Source: an uncultured Gammaproteobacteria bacterium (GTDB lineage Bacteria; Pseudomonadota; Gammaproteobacteria; Magnimaribacterales; D2472). From it: a stretch of 34,178 nt of DNA. Positions 9,285-20,424 of the stretch are shown here, piece after piece. The notes under the pieces were generated by a model. That model was not told the origin of the DNA. It saw nothing but the letters and a program-made list of their open reading frames with translations, and made no database searches. Positions within the stretch are counted from its first letter, which is position 1. Every line of letters starts with the position of its first letter. The stretch covers positions 1 to 34,178 of the forward strand of contig CAJXAZ010000005.1 of assembly GCA_913050015.1 (NCBI GenBank), read 5' to 3'. Both the position numbers and the translations under genes were made by a program.

Positions 9285-9626
9285 ATGGCAAAAATTAAAA
9301 TTTGGCCCCATGCAGATCTCTGTCCTGAAGGTGCAGAAATAGAGAGTCTTCCTGATGAAACGATTTGTGAGGCAGCTTTAAGACAAGGCATTAAGATTGA
9401 GCATGCATGTGAAATGTCATGCGCCTGCACTACTTGTCATTGTATAGTTCGTAAAGGATTTGATGCTTTTGATGAAGCTAGTGATATTGAAGAAGATATG
9501 CTCGATAAGGCATGGGGTTTAGAGCAAAACTCTAGACTTAGCTGTCAGGCAATACCTCCTGTAGGAGAAGAAATCGAGATTGAACTCCCCAAATATAATA
9601 TAAATATGGTATCAGAGGATCACTGA
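9285..9626 (+). CDS. fdx: [2Fe-2S] ferredoxin, Isc type
   Basis: 'HACEMSCACTTCHCIVRKGFD', 'SRLSCQAI'; directly after iscA. Confidence 0.96.
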   Translation: MAKIKIWPHADLCPEGAEIESLPDETICEAALRQGIKIEHACEMSCACTTCHCIVRKGFDAFDEASDIEEDMLDKAWGLEQNSRLSCQAIPPVGEEIEIELPKYNINMVSEDH

Positions 9627-9829
9627 TGAATGATTTAATATGGACTGACGTTGGCGATATAGCGATAGAGCTTTACGAAAAATTTCCTAGCATTGACCCT
9701 CAGTGGATAAGCTTTCCTGATTTGCACTCCAAAGTTTGTGATTTAGAAGGTTTTATTGGTGACCCAATCAAGTCTAATGAGCAAATTCTTGAAGCTATTC
9801 AGATGTTATGGATAGAAGAATATCAATAA
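9626..9829 (+). CDS. iscX: Fe-S assembly protein IscX
   Basis: 67 aa, 'LIWTDVGDIAIELYEKFPSIDPQWISFPDLHSKVCDLEGF...EAIQMLWIEEY'. Confidence 0.95.
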   Translation: MNDLIWTDVGDIAIELYEKFPSIDPQWISFPDLHSKVCDLEGFIGDPIKSNEQILEAIQMLWIEEYQ

Positions 9830-9869
9830 GTCCCATATAATAGCCTAAATTTTTTTAAGGAATATTATT

Positions 9870-10295
9870 ATGGCAATTGAACAAACATTATCAATCATCA
9901 AACCTGACGCGGTTTCTAAAAACCTCATAGGTAAAATCATTTCTAGATTTGAAGAAAATGGTTTGCATCTTGTCGCTGGAAAATTAGTACACCTTTCTGA
10001 TGAAATGGCATCTGGTTTTTATGCGGAGCATGAGGGAAGACCTTTCTTCAACGATCTAAAAACATTTATGACATCAGGGCCTGTATTTGTTCAAGTTTTA
10101 GAAGGCGAAGGTGCTATTCTTAAAAATAGAGAACTTATGGGAAATACTAATCCTAAAGAGGCTGAGCCAGGAACAATAAGAGCTGATTTTGCTAATAGCA
10201 TAGATGCTAATGCAGTTCATGGATCTGATTCTGAAACTAGTGCATTGAGGGAGATCAATTATTTTTTCACAAATGAAGAAATAATGACTAAATAG
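9870..10295 (+). CDS. ndk: Nucleoside diphosphate kinase
   Basis: '[12 protein letters not shown]', '[18 protein letters not shown]', 'NAVHGSDS'. Confidence 0.98.
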   Translation: MAIEQTLSIIKPDAVSKNLIGKIISRFEENGLHLVAGKLVHLSDEMASGFYAEHEGRPFFNDLKTFMTSGPVFVQVLEGEGAILKNRELMGNTNPKEAEPGTIRADFANSIDANAVHGSDSETSALREINYFFTNEEIMTK

Positions 10296-10298
10296 GTT

Positions 10299-11378
10299 TT
10301 GGAAATTAAAGAAAATCTTTTAGGTTACTCGCTAGGTTCGCTAGAAGATTTCTTTAAAAAAATTAATGAGCCAAAATTTAGAGCTAAGCAGCTCTTACAG
10401 TGGATTCATCAAAAAGGTGTTCTTGATTTCAATGAGATGACTGATTTCAATAAGCCTTTGAGAGAGAGGCTCGATTCTATGGCTTATATATTACCCCCGA
10501 TTATTGAGGAAATTCATAAATCTCCTGAAGGGACCATTAAGTATTTAATCAAGCTGGATTCTGGATCAATGGTTGAGATGGTAAGGATTCCTGAAAAGAA
10601 AAGAATGACTTTGTGTATATCTTCTCAAGCAGGATGTGCGCTTCAATGTACTTTCTGTGCAACAGGAGCTCAGGGATTTGAAAAAAACCTAACAGCTGAT
10701 GAAATCATAGGGCAAGTATGGCTAGCAAACTTTAATGATAAAAATGAATTACCTATTACCAATGTTGTTTTTATGGGAATGGGAGAGCCGCTATTAAATT
10801 TTCGTCCAGTTATCGAATCTGCAAAAATTATGAAAGATCAATTGGGCTATGGTCTTTCTAGAAAGAGAATAACTATTAGTACCTCTGGTATTACCCCTCA
10901 AATAGATAAACTTCCAGATGAAATTGATGTCTCTTTAGCCATTTCTCTTCATGCGCCAATTAACGAATTAAGGGATGAGTTGGTGCCAATAAATAAAAAA
11001 TATCCTATCAGCATGCTTATGAAATCATGTAATGATTACCTTGATAAATACGAAGGAAAAAGAAATATAACTATAGAGTATGTATTAATAGATGGCGTTA
11101 ATGACTCACCTGAGCTAGCTAGACAGCTAGCAAAACTTTTATCTGGTGTTTATTGCAAAATTAATTTAATTCCATTTAATCCCTTTGATGGATCTAATTA
11201 TAAAAGATCAAATAACACGAATATTTCAAATTTTAAGAATATCTTAATGGATAAGGGGTTTATTACGACTCTAAGAATTACAAGAGGAGATGCGGTTGAT
11301 GGTGCATGTGGTCAGCTAGTAGGTAAATTAACTAAGTCCGTAAAAGGTAAAAAACTCATTAGCCATAGGTCAATATGA
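10299..11378 (+). CDS. rlmN: Dual-specificity 23S rRNA/tRNA adenine-C2 methyltransferase RlmN (TTG start)
   Basis: Radical SAM 'CISSQAGCALQCTFCATGAQGF', 'VVFMGMGEPLLN', 'SLAISLHAP'. Confidence 0.97.
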   Translation: MEIKENLLGYSLGSLEDFFKKINEPKFRAKQLLQWIHQKGVLDFNEMTDFNKPLRERLDSMAYILPPIIEEIHKSPEGTIKYLIKLDSGSMVEMVRIPEKKRMTLCISSQAGCALQCTFCATGAQGFEKNLTADEIIGQVWLANFNDKNELPITNVVFMGMGEPLLNFRPVIESAKIMKDQLGYGLSRKRITISTSGITPQIDKLPDEIDVSLAISLHAPINELRDELVPINKKYPISMLMKSCNDYLDKYEGKRNITIEYVLIDGVNDSPELARQLAKLLSGVYCKINLIPFNPFDGSNYKRSNNTNISNFKNILMDKGFITTLRITRGDAVDGACGQLVGKLTKSVKGKKLISHRSI

Positions 11379-12151
11379 TGAGTGAGGATATAAAGTCTGC
11401 TAGTTCAGCTAAGACAGGAAAAATATTTTTAGATTCGAGAGAGGGGCTTGGGCTAACTTCTCAGCAAGTTTCAGAACAAGCAGTAATGAATATTAAATAT
11501 ATTGAAGGTATAGAATCTGGAGACTATTCTATTTTTCCTAGTGAAGGTTTTGCAAGAGCTTACTTTATTAAATACCGAAAATTTCTTTCACTTGATTGTA
11601 GCTTTCCTCCAATATATGAACCAGAGAACAGACAAGCAGAAATTGTGGAGAAGTCGATTGCTCGATTTAACAAATCTCTATTTCCCTTTGTTACAGGCGC
11701 AGGAATAATTATTAGCCTCTTAATATTTATTATTATTTTTAATAAATTTTATTATTATGATGATGGTAAATTGGATATTCTCTATGTAAGTGATTCTTTC
11801 TCATTGGATAATGCTAATGCTATCGAGGCTAGTATTCTTAATTTAAAGAAGGAATTAATTATTCCTATTGAGAAATTAGAGCCTGAGGTTGAGCTTAATC
11901 CAAAAAAAGAAAAAGAACTGTCACTATTCTTTAGCGATGAGTGTTGGGTAGAAATTTATTCAAATAATGAATTGATTAAGTATCAATTGTTTCAAGCTGG
12001 AGATAAATTTAGTCTGCTGATAGAAGAGCCCTTTAGATTGGTAATTGGTAATGCTGAAAGCATTACAGGAAGCTATAAGGGCAATCTTATTGATTTTATT
12101 ACTAATGCTAATAGACTAAGAGTAAATACTATTATTTTTAATGATGAGTAA
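11375..12151 (+). CDS. rodZ: RodZ-like HTH/TM protein (HTH_25 + C-terminal DUF4115-like)
   Basis: N-terminal HTH '[31 protein letters not shown]', single TM '[15 protein letters not shown]', located rlmN-rodZ-ispG. Confidence 0.82.
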   Translation: MMSEDIKSASSAKTGKIFLDSREGLGLTSQQVSEQAVMNIKYIEGIESGDYSIFPSEGFARAYFIKYRKFLSLDCSFPPIYEPENRQAEIVEKSIARFNKSLFPFVTGAGIIISLLIFIIIFNKFYYYDDGKLDILYVSDSFSLDNANAIEASILNLKKELIIPIEKLEPEVELNPKKEKELSLFFSDECWVEIYSNNELIKYQLFQAGDKFSLLIEEPFRLVIGNAESITGSYKGNLIDFITNANRLRVNTIIFNDE

Positions 12152-13241
12152 CTGGATCACAAGAAAAGAAACCAAAGCCGTTGATGTTGGCGGTGTAATT
12201 GTTGGTGGGCAAAAGCCTATTTCAATTCAATCTATGACAAATACAAACACATGTGATGTTTTGTCTACAGTTAAACAAATCAATGATCTTCAAGCAGCAG
12301 GAGCTGATATTGTAAGGGTTTCTGTTCCTGGCTTTGATGAAGCAGCGGCATTCAAGCAAATCAAGAAAGCAGTCAGTATTCCTTTAGTTGCTGATATCCA
12401 TTTTGATTATAAAATTGCACTAGAGGTTGCTGATACTGCTGATTGTTTAAGAATAAATCCTGGTAATATTGGAAAAGAAAGCAAGGTCAATGAAGTGATT
12501 CAAGCTGCAATTCATAATAACGTACCTATAAGAGTTGGTGTTAATGCTGGTTCTTTAGAAAAGGATCTTCAAAAAAAATACGGAGAGCCAAACGCCGATG
12601 CTTTAGTTGAGTCAGCCCTTCGACATGTAGAAATTTTAGATAAATTTAATTTTCATAATTACAAAATGAGCTTAAAGGCTTCAAATATTGAGATGACAGT
12701 TGAAGCATATAGAAAAATTTCTAAGCTAATTGATCAGCCTTTGCATTTAGGAATTACTGAAGCTGGAAGTTACAGAGCTGGAACAGTCAAATCATCAATT
12801 GGAGTTGGAATGCTTTTATCTGAGGGTATTGGCGACACAATAAGGATATCTCTAGCATCTGATCCTATTGACGAGATTAAGATTGGTTGGGATATTCTAA
12901 AGAGTCTAAATATTAGAAGTAGAGGGGTGAAAATTATTGCTTGCCCTAGCTGCTCAAGACAAAACTTTAATGTAATTGAGGTTGTTAATGAGCTGGAAAG
13001 TCGTTTAGAAGACATAACTGAAGATATAGAAGTTGCAATAATAGGCTGCTATGTAAATGGCCCTGGTGAAAGTAAGGCTGCTGATATTGGACTTACAGGA
13101 GCAAGTCCGCGAAATTTATTATATGTTGATGGGTCTCCTGATAAAAAAATTAGCAGTGAGAATCTTGTAGAGGAAATTGAGGACAAGGTCAGAGAGAAAA
13201 TAGCCTTAAGGCAGTCAGTAGAAATTATAGCAAGGAGTTAA
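12141..13241 (+). CDS. ispG: (E)-4-hydroxy-3-methylbut-2-enyl-diphosphate synthase
   Basis: '[15 protein letters not shown]', '[11 protein letters not shown]', 'RINPGNIG', '[11 protein letters not shown]', '[10 protein letters not shown]'. Likely start is the second ATG (12144). Confidence 0.97.
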   Translation: MMSNWITRKETKAVDVGGVIVGGQKPISIQSMTNTNTCDVLSTVKQINDLQAAGADIVRVSVPGFDEAAAFKQIKKAVSIPLVADIHFDYKIALEVADTADCLRINPGNIGKESKVNEVIQAAIHNNVPIRVGVNAGSLEKDLQKKYGEPNADALVESALRHVEILDKFNFHNYKMSLKASNIEMTVEAYRKISKLIDQPLHLGITEAGSYRAGTVKSSIGVGMLLSEGIGDTIRISLASDPIDEIKIGWDILKSLNIRSRGVKIIACPSCSRQNFNVIEVVNELESRLEDITEDIEVAIIGCYVNGPGESKAADIGLTGASPRNLLYVDGSPDKKISSENLVEEIEDKVREKIALRQSVEIIARS

Positions 13242-13242
13242 A

Positions 13243-14505
13243 TTGGATAAAATTCACTCATTAACAGGAATGCTCGATCTTTATGAAGATGGGGATAGCA
13301 GTGACCTGTCAAAAAATATTTTTGAGACTGAGAAAAGAATAAAAAAAATATTTTCTAATTACTATCTTAAAGAGATAAGAACTCCTGCGCTTGAAGATAC
13401 AGACCTTTTTAAAAGATCTGTTGGAGATATATCAGATATAGTAAATAAAGAGATTTATTCTTTTCAAGATAGAAACGATAAAAGTATTTCATTAAGACCT
13501 GAGGGAACAGCCAGTGTTATCAGATCAGTTATTGAGAAAAAACTTGATCAATCTGCTCATAAGCTTTGGTATATGGGACCAATGTGGAGATATGAAAGAC
13601 CTCAAAAAGGAAGATATAGGCAGTTTTATCAAGCTGGCGTAGAGATCCTCGGATATCCAGAAGGAGCTCCTGAATTTGAGATGATTTCATTGGTATGCTC
13701 GATAGTAGAAGAGTTTAATATTGCAGACTGCACAATAAAAATTAATCACCTAGGAAGCCAAGAAAATAAAAAAGCCTATTGTGATGCTTTAATAAAATTT
13801 CTTGAGCCACTCAAGAAAAATCTAGATGAAAAAGACTTAGAAAGACTTTCCCGTAACCCTCTTAGAGTTCTTGATAGTAAAAATGAAGGCACTCAATTAA
13901 TCTTAAAAGATGCACCCTCATTAAAAGAATTTCTTGAACCAAAATCTATTGAATTGCTTGAAGCAATCAAAGGTGAATTTTCAGATGTTTGTAACATAGA
14001 AATAGATTACACCTTGGTAAGAGGCTTGGATTATTATTCAGGGTTTGTTTTTGAGGCTCTTTCATCGAATCTTGGTGCACAAGATTCTTTCTTAGGTGGC
14101 GGTAGATATGATGATCTATGCTCTAAATTGGGGGGTAAAGACTTACCATCGATAGGTATGGCCATAGGAATTGAAAGATTTGCTAGTCTTATAAGCGACA
14201 TAACTCCCTCAGATAAAATTGTATCTTTTATTACTCTTGGTAGTACTTTAGAGCCAAAAACATATAAAATAGCGCACCGCCTTAGGTCTCTAAATAAGAA
14301 TATTATTTTAGATATGCAGCTATCTGATAGTAGCTTAAAGGCTAAATTAAGAAGGGCTAACAAGAATAATTCTGAATATGCAGTTATTGTTGGGGAAGAA
14401 GAGTTTAATAACGATACGGTTATTATCAAGCCATTGAAAGATGAACTTAAAGAGCAGCAAACTGTCTCAATTGATGAGTTGTTTGAATTTTATAAAGCTC
14501 TGTAA
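13243..14505 (+). CDS. hisS: Histidine-tRNA ligase (TTG start, AAGGAG upstream)
   Basis: Class II aaRS motifs 'LRPEGTASVIR', 'WYMGPMWRYERPQKGRYRQFYQ', 'LVRGLDYYSGFVFE', 'GGGRYDDL'. Confidence 0.97.
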   Translation: MDKIHSLTGMLDLYEDGDSSDLSKNIFETEKRIKKIFSNYYLKEIRTPALEDTDLFKRSVGDISDIVNKEIYSFQDRNDKSISLRPEGTASVIRSVIEKKLDQSAHKLWYMGPMWRYERPQKGRYRQFYQAGVEILGYPEGAPEFEMISLVCSIVEEFNIADCTIKINHLGSQENKKAYCDALIKFLEPLKKNLDEKDLERLSRNPLRVLDSKNEGTQLILKDAPSLKEFLEPKSIELLEAIKGEFSDVCNIEIDYTLVRGLDYYSGFVFEALSSNLGAQDSFLGGGRYDDLCSKLGGKDLPSIGMAIGIERFASLISDITPSDKIVSFITLGSTLEPKTYKIAHRLRSLNKNIILDMQLSDSSLKAKLRRANKNNSEYAVIVGEEEFNNDTVIIKPLKDELKEQQTVSIDELFEFYKAL

Positions 14506-14520
14506 ATATAGGAAATAATT

Positions 14521-15165
14521 ATGAGTGAAGTTTTTGAAAATAATATGAAATTTGCACCTTTTATGAGGTTTTATAATAAGCATAAGATAGCAGTTCTTTC
14601 AGTTATCGCATTAATCCTTGCAATAGTGGTAATTTCCTTTGTCATGTCTAATGTTGCTAAAAGTAATAACGAGAAAGCTGCTGTGATATATCAGGATTGG
14701 CTTTCAAAAAATGTTGATTTAGAAGGTGGTAAAGAAGAGGCAACAGCTCTTTTCAATGAACTAACTTCTAGCTATAAAAAAACAGGTTATGCAAAAATAG
14801 CTCTATTAACAAAAGGATCGGCGGATGCTAGAGATGGCAATAATGAAGATGCATTAAATAACTTCTCTAAACTAATTAAGCTAACAAATGGCATAGGCGG
14901 CAATAAATTATTTAACAAAATTTCAAGAGTTAGCTCAGCAAGGCTTTTATCTGCAAATGGTGATCTTGATGCTGCTTTAAGAATGCTTGAAAAGTACTCG
15001 GGCTCTTCAGCTAACGCTTACATTCATGAATTAACAGGCGATATACTCCTTAAGAAAGAAGAGAATTCTCTTGCAGAAGAGCAGTACCTTTTGGCAAAAG
15101 ATAAATATACCGATGAAACCTCTTTATCTATTGTTTCAATGAAATTAGCAAATCTTAAAACTTAA
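14521..15165 (+). CDS. yfgM: YfgM/AncA-like TPR membrane protein
   Basis: Single N-terminal TM, TPR-like C-terminus, located hisS-yfgM-bamB. Confidence 0.8.
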   Translation: MSEVFENNMKFAPFMRFYNKHKIAVLSVIALILAIVVISFVMSNVAKSNNEKAAVIYQDWLSKNVDLEGGKEEATALFNELTSSYKKTGYAKIALLTKGSADARDGNNEDALNNFSKLIKLTNGIGGNKLFNKISRVSSARLLSANGDLDAALRMLEKYSGSSANAYIHELTGDILLKKEENSLAEEQYLLAKDKYTDETSLSIVSMKLANLKT

Positions 15166-15173
15166 AAAATTAT

Positions 15174-16355
15174 ATGGAAAATCTTAAAAGAAATATTTAT
15201 CAGCTTAAAAATAATATTAGTTTATTTTTAGTTGTTATTTTCTTATCTTCTTGTTCTTCAATGGAGTCCCTTAAATTTTGGGAAAATGGAGAGGTAGATA
15301 TTGATGAGCCAAAAAAATTAGAAAAATTTTCTAGTAAGTATTCTGTTAAAACTAACTGGAAAATTTCATTTAACAATGCTGAAAATACTCTAGGTAATTT
15401 TGTCCCTAGTTTTAATGCTAGTAATATATTTTTTGCTGATTCTTCTGGTGTTATTTCTTCGATTGACTCAGAATCAGGTCAGATAAATTGGGAGATCCAA
15501 TCAAACTTCCTTTCTTCTGGTGTTTCATCTGGATTTGGTATCTTGGTTGTATCGGATGTCGATGGAAATGTTATTGCGCATAATCAAAATGATGGATCAG
15601 TTTTGTGGACATCTAATGTGAAATCAGAAGTCTTAGCCCCTGCGGCTATAGATGCTAAATTTGTAATTATTAAAACTGGCTCCGGTGAGTTATTAGCTCT
15701 TGATAAAAATTCTGGAGAATTGCAATGGTCATATAGATCTAAACTTCCTAATCTTACAATAAGAGGTAGTAGTAGCCCTGTAATATCTGATAAGCAAATT
15801 TTTGTTTCATTTGATAATGGAAGACTTGGAGTATTTCAATTAGATACAGGTTTTCCTATTTGGGATGGTGCAATCTCCTATCCGTCTGGAACTTCTGAGT
15901 TAGAAAGTTTGGTTGACTCTGATTCCAGCCCATTAGTTGAGGGAGGGTTGGTCTACACAACCAACTATCAAGGTAATTTAAACGTATTTGATTTAGCTCA
16001 AAAAAGATCTGTTTGGACTTCTGAAAGCTCATCTTTTTTCTCTCCGGTAATTCTTAAAGGAGTTTTGGCAGTTGTCGAAGCTAACTCTAGTATGAAAACA
16101 TTTTTTATGAAAACTCTTCAGCCTTCTTGGAACTCTGATGAGTATCTAAATAGAGAAATTTCTAACGCTATTAGCTTCAAAGGTCAGCTCGTTGTTGGAG
16201 ATTTAGATGGATATATTCACATCATTGATCCTTTAAACGGAAGTACTACTGGAAGGGAAAAAATTTCTAGAAAGCCTATTAAAACGATTATTAGCAGGAG
16301 TAATAACTTTTATGTAATAGATGAGGGATTTAATATATTCTCATTAAGCATATAA
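15174..16355 (+). CDS. bamB: Outer membrane assembly lipoprotein BamB (PQQ-type repeats)
   Basis: Lipobox 'VVIFLSSCSS', repeated 'GEL.ALDKNSGELQWSY'-type blades; between yfgM and der. Confidence 0.92.
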   Translation: MENLKRNIYQLKNNISLFLVVIFLSSCSSMESLKFWENGEVDIDEPKKLEKFSSKYSVKTNWKISFNNAENTLGNFVPSFNASNIFFADSSGVISSIDSESGQINWEIQSNFLSSGVSSGFGILVVSDVDGNVIAHNQNDGSVLWTSNVKSEVLAPAAIDAKFVIIKTGSGELLALDKNSGELQWSYRSKLPNLTIRGSSSPVISDKQIFVSFDNGRLGVFQLDTGFPIWDGAISYPSGTSELESLVDSDSSPLVEGGLVYTTNYQGNLNVFDLAQKRSVWTSESSSFFSPVILKGVLAVVEANSSMKTFFMKTLQPSWNSDEYLNREISNAISFKGQLVVGDLDGYIHIIDPLNGSTTGREKISRKPIKTIISRSNNFYVIDEGFNIFSLSI

Positions 16356-16369
16356 GATGATAACTAAAA

Positions 16370-17755
16370 ATGTTTACCTCCATAGCAATAATTGGACGGC
16401 CCAATGTCGGAAAATCAACTTTATTTAATAAGTTAACAAGGTCCCGTAAGGCGATAGTATCAGATTTCTCAGGCCTAACTAAAGATAGAAACCATGGATA
16501 TATAACCTTTGGAGATCAGAAGAGTTTAATAATTGATACTGGTGGTATTGCTCAAGATGAATCAATTTTAAAAGAAGATATAGCTGAGCAGGCATGGATT
16601 GCAGCAGAAGAATCAAGTCTAATTATCTTTTTGTTAGATGGCTCTGAAAACCTTAATAAAGAAGATCTAGATATATTATCTAGATTAAGAAAGCTCAATA
16701 AAAAATTCATCACCGTTCTTAATAAGAGCGATAAAATTACAGACTCGCTCTTAAAAGAGGATCTTATAAAAAAAGGTATTGGTGAATATTTTGAGATTAG
16801 TGCAGAGCACTCAAGAAACATAACAGATTTAAGAACTTATATAAAAGACTCTCTTCCTGATAAGCAATATATTACTCCAGAGGGTAAAAAAATTGCAGTC
16901 CTAGGTAGGCCGAATGCTGGTAAGTCGACTTTTATAAATAAGTTTATCAATGAAGATAGATTGATTGTCTCTGAGATAGCCGGGACAACGATAGACGCTA
17001 TAAGTATTCCATTCACAGTGGATGATCAAGAGTTTATTTTTATTGATACAGCTGGTATTAGAAAAGGATATAAAAACAATCATAAGGTCGAATATTTTTC
17101 ATACGTAAGGGCTATGCACTCTGTAGAAGAGTGTGACGTTGTTATATTTATATGTGATGCCCAAGAAGGCATTGTTGATCAGGATCTAAAAATAATTAAT
17201 ATGGTATGCGAAATGGGAAAGCCCATTGTAATAGCGCTTAATAAAATTGATTTGCTAACAAAGAAAGAAAAAGATGACATCTATGAAACAAAGAGAGCTC
17301 AATCAAACTTTGTAGCAGATTTTATAAAATTAGAAATATCAGGAATCAAAGGCCTTGGCTTCAAAAGATTATTTAGAATAACTAACACCATAATTGAGAC
17401 ATCCCAGAAAAAATATATAACTTCTTATTTAAATAAACTATTAAGTAAGTTTATTGAGCAGAGCGCTCCTCCTTCAGTTGCTGGAAGGCAGTTGAAATTA
17501 AAACAAGTTCATTTTGGCGGTATCAATCCAACGACTTTAATAATACATTCAAATCAAGATAAAAAAATTCCTCAAAATTATAGAAAATACTTAGAAAATT
17601 CATTTAGATCTGAGTTAAAGCTAGAGAGTATTCAGTTAAGGTTAATTTTCAGAAAATCAGAAAACCCATTTGAGGGTAAAGTTAATAAGTTATCTGATAG
17701 GCAGGTCAAGAAAAGACTAAGAATGGTAAAACATATTAAAAAGTCTAAAAAATAA
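16370..17755 (+). CDS. der: Ribosome biogenesis GTPase Der
   Basis: Two G domains: 'GRPNVGKSTLFNKL' and 'GRPNAGKSTFINKF', plus 'NKSD'/'NKID'. Confidence 0.98.
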   Translation: MFTSIAIIGRPNVGKSTLFNKLTRSRKAIVSDFSGLTKDRNHGYITFGDQKSLIIDTGGIAQDESILKEDIAEQAWIAAEESSLIIFLLDGSENLNKEDLDILSRLRKLNKKFITVLNKSDKITDSLLKEDLIKKGIGEYFEISAEHSRNITDLRTYIKDSLPDKQYITPEGKKIAVLGRPNAGKSTFINKFINEDRLIVSEIAGTTIDAISIPFTVDDQEFIFIDTAGIRKGYKNNHKVEYFSYVRAMHSVEECDVVIFICDAQEGIVDQDLKIINMVCEMGKPIVIALNKIDLLTKKEKDDIYETKRAQSNFVADFIKLEISGIKGLGFKRLFRITNTIIETSQKKYITSYLNKLLSKFIEQSAPPSVAGRQLKLKQVHFGGINPTTLIIHSNQDKKIPQNYRKYLENSFRSELKLESIQLRLIFRKSENPFEGKVNKLSDRQVKKRLRMVKHIKKSKK

Positions 17756-17851
17756 CTTTTATTAAGTATTTTTTATCCTTTTAACTCTCCTTAAAGTATA
17801 ATTCTCAGGTAATTAAACCCTAAAAATAGACATTTGTCTCATTAGTATATT

Positions 17852-18235
17852 ATGGATCAAAGACCTGTTTATATAGACTTGACCAAAATCAAACTGCCGA
17901 TGTCGGCATTCTCATCTATTACACATAGACTATCAGGAATGTATATTTTTTTTATAACTATTCCAGTTACTTTATTTATCTTTAATCACTCAACGGCAAG
18001 TGAAAAAAGCTTTAACTTGCTAGTAGAATCTATTAATAATATTTCATTTTTTTCAGTATTCACTATTTTTAGCTTTCTTGTTTTCTGGTATCACATCTTG
18101 ACTGGGATTAGGCATCTAATTATGGACTTCTTTCATATTGGTGAATCGTTATCTAGCTCATATTATTCATCTATTTTTGTTCTTATTTTATGGCTACTAA
18201 GTTCAGTTGGGATATTTTATGGTGTTTATTCATGA
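17852..18235 (+). CDS. sdhC: Succinate dehydrogenase cytochrome b556 subunit
   Basis: 'RPVYIDLTKIKLPMSAFSSITHRLSGMYIFF', 'WYHILTGIRHLIMD'. Confidence 0.94.
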   Translation: MDQRPVYIDLTKIKLPMSAFSSITHRLSGMYIFFITIPVTLFIFNHSTASEKSFNLLVESINNISFFSVFTIFSFLVFWYHILTGIRHLIMDFFHIGESLSSSYYSSIFVLILWLLSSVGIFYGVYS

Positions 18236-18591
18236 AGGGTTCTTTGATATGGAAGGCGCAAAGATATAGTTCTTTAATAATCTTTACTTATTTCTTATAT
18301 GTTGCCTACTTCATATTTTCAAGCGATATTATAAGCTTTGATAATTGGTCTAATTTTGCTCTTTCTGCACAATTAAAAATAGCCACCTCTTTAGTATTTA
18401 TTCTCATTCTCCTTCACTCCTTTATTGGTTTATGGACAGTCGGGACTGACTACCTTACAACTAGGACATTAGGTTTTTTAAATGAGTCTCTTGCAAAAAG
18501 AGCCAAGTTCCTTAGAAATTTATATTATTTTTTATTTGTATCTATGGGATTACTTTACTTAGTAGTCATACTATATACAATATGGTTATAA
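18232..18591 (+). CDS. sdhD: Succinate dehydrogenase membrane anchor subunit
   Basis: Three TMs, ATGA overlap with the sdhC stop; gives MKGSLIWKAQRYSSLI..., 119 aa. Track start 18190 is probably over-extended. Confidence 0.88.
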   Translation: MKGSLIWKAQRYSSLIIFTYFLYVAYFIFSSDIISFDNWSNFALSAQLKIATSLVFILILLHSFIGLWTVGTDYLTTRTLGFLNESLAKRAKFLRNLYYFLFVSMGLLYLVVILYTIWL

Positions 18592-18636
18592 TATATTATT
18601 TTAATTATTTATAATGCAAACTAATAAAAGGGATAA

Positions 18637-20424
18637 ATGAACAATAGTAATCTAGCCAAAGATATTAAAACAATCGAATTTGATGCCTTGATTATTGGTG
18701 GAGGCGGTTCGGGCATGAGGACATCGCTAGAATTAGCTAAATCAGGTCTAAAGACAGCAGTAGTATCAAAAGTTTTTCCAACTAGATCTCATACAGTATC
18801 AGCTCAGGGAGGTATAACTTGTGCAATAGGAAGTGCAGACCCTGATGATGATTGGAGATGGCATATGTATGACACTGTCAAAGGTGCAGATTTTATTGGT
18901 GACCAAGATGCTATTGAGTATCTTTGTTCCGAAGGTCCTAAGGCTGTATTTGAGTTAGAGCATATGGGATTACCATTTTCTAGATTTGAGAATGGAAGAA
19001 TTTATCAAAGACCTTTTGGCGGACAATCAAAAGATTACGGTAAGGGCGGTCAGGCAGCTAGAACTTGTGCAGCTGCAGATAGAACAGGCCACGCCTTGCT
19101 TCACACTCTTTATCAAAACAATATCAAAGAAGGAACTAACTTTTTAAATGAGTGGTTCGCAGTTGATATAGTAAAAAATAGTAAAAATGAAGTAACAGGA
19201 GTTATTGCATTCTCTATCGAGTATGGAGAACTTGCATATTTAAAATCACAAGCAACTGTTATGGCTACTGGTGGTGCTGGTAGGATTTACGCATCAACTA
19301 CAAATGCTCTAATTAATACTGGCGATGGCTTAGCAATGGCTCTAAGGGCTGGCTTTCCTGCTCAAGACATGGAGATGTGGCAGTTTCATCCAACTGGTAT
19401 TTATGGTGCAGGCTCACTAGTTACTGAAGGATGTCGTGGTGAGGGGGGCTATCTAGTAAATAAGGATGGTGAGAGATTTATGGAGAGATATGCTCCAAAT
19501 GTTAAAGACCTTGCAGGAAGAGACGTAGTAGCAAGATCCATGGTTCTTGAAATACTTGAAGGAAGAGGTTGTGGAGAAAATAAAGACCATATCTTCTTAA
19601 AGCTAGATCATCTTGGTGCTGATGTTTTAAATGCTAAGCTTCCAGGAATATGCGAGCTGTCTAAAACATTTGCTCATGTTGATCCAATTTATGAACCAAT
19701 TCCAGTGGTTCCTACATGCCATTATATGATGGGCGGAACACCAACTAATATTCATGGCCAAGCATTCAATAGAGTAAATAATGTTGACTCTATTGTTCCT
19801 GGACTATTTGCTGCCGGAGAAGCTGCCTGCGTATCTGTTCATGGCGCAAACAGGCTTGGAGGAAATTCATTGCTTGATTTGGTTGTCTTCGGAAGAGCAA
19901 CGGGAATGCATATTCAGCAAGAGCTAAAATCTGGAGGCGGTGTTGAGTCTGCAACAAAAGATGATATTGAGGCCTCATTACAACGTTTAAATCATCTAAA
20001 TGAATCATCAAGTGGTTATGAAACTGCGCCTGTAAAGAAAGAGCTTCAAGAATGCATGCAAAACTATTTTGGAGTCTTTAGACGCGGCGAGTTTATGGAA
20101 AAAGGACTAAAAGAGCTAGATGAGATCAGGGAAAAAGTTAACAACCTTCATCTAAAGGATAAAAGTAACGCTTTCAATACTAGTAGAGTAGAAGCTATAG
20201 AGTTACAAAATCTTTTTGAAGTTGCAGAAGCAACAGCTATTGCTGCTTTCAGTAGAAATGAAAGTAGAGGAGCTCATGCTAGGGATGATTTTCCTGAAAG
20301 AGATGATGATAATTGGTTATGTCACTCTTTATATGATCCAATTTCAAAAACAATCTCAAAAAGAGATGTAAATTTTAGCCCTTCACAGGTAGAAGCATTT
20401 CCCCCAGTAGTGAGGACATATTAA
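18637..20424 (+). CDS. sdhA: Succinate dehydrogenase flavoprotein subunit
   Basis: '[19 protein letters not shown]', '[15 protein letters not shown]', '[23 protein letters not shown]'. Confidence 0.98.
   Translation: MNNSNLAKDIKTIEFDALIIGGGGSGMRTSLELAKSGLKTAVVSKVFPTRSHTVSAQGGITCAIGSADPDDDWRWHMYDTVKGADFIGDQDAIEYLCSEGPKAVFELEHMGLPFSRFENGRIYQRPFGGQSKDYGKGGQAARTCAAADRTGHALLHTLYQNNIKEGTNFLNEWFAVDIVKNSKNEVTGVIAFSIEYGELAYLKSQATVMATGGAGRIYASTTNALINTGDGLAMALRAGFPAQDMEMWQFHPTGIYGAGSLVTEGCRGEGGYLVNKDGERFMERYAPNVKDLAGRDVVARSMVLEILEGRGCGENKDHIFLKLDHLGADVLNAKLPGICELSKTFAHVDPIYEPIPVVPTCHYMMGGTPTNIHGQAFNRVNNVDSIVPGLFAAGEAACVSVHGANRLGGNSLLDLVVFGRATGMHIQQELKSGGGVESATKDDIEASLQRLNHLNESSSGYETAPVKKELQECMQNYFGVFRRGEFMEKGLKELDEIREKVNNLHLKDKSNAFNTSRVEAIELQNLFEVAEATAIAAFSRNESRGAHARDDFPERDDDNWLCHSLYDPISKTISKRDVNFSPSQVEAFPPVVRTY

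Noticed and set aside
9836-9841. TATAAT before ndk as a promoter
   Set aside because: No matching -35 at suitable spacing; TATAAT is common at this base composition.
14034-14429. 131-aa minus-strand ORF inside hisS
   Set aside because: Antisense to conserved coding sequence, no recognisable domain.
17756-17800. Possible intrinsic terminator after der (ACTT-TTATT-AAGT-ATTTTTT)
   Set aside because: Stem of only 4 bp; insufficient support.
18190-18231. Upstream extension of sdhD in the ORF track
   Set aside because: The 18232 ATG overlapping the sdhC stop gives a protein of normal SdhD length; the extension is inside sdhC.
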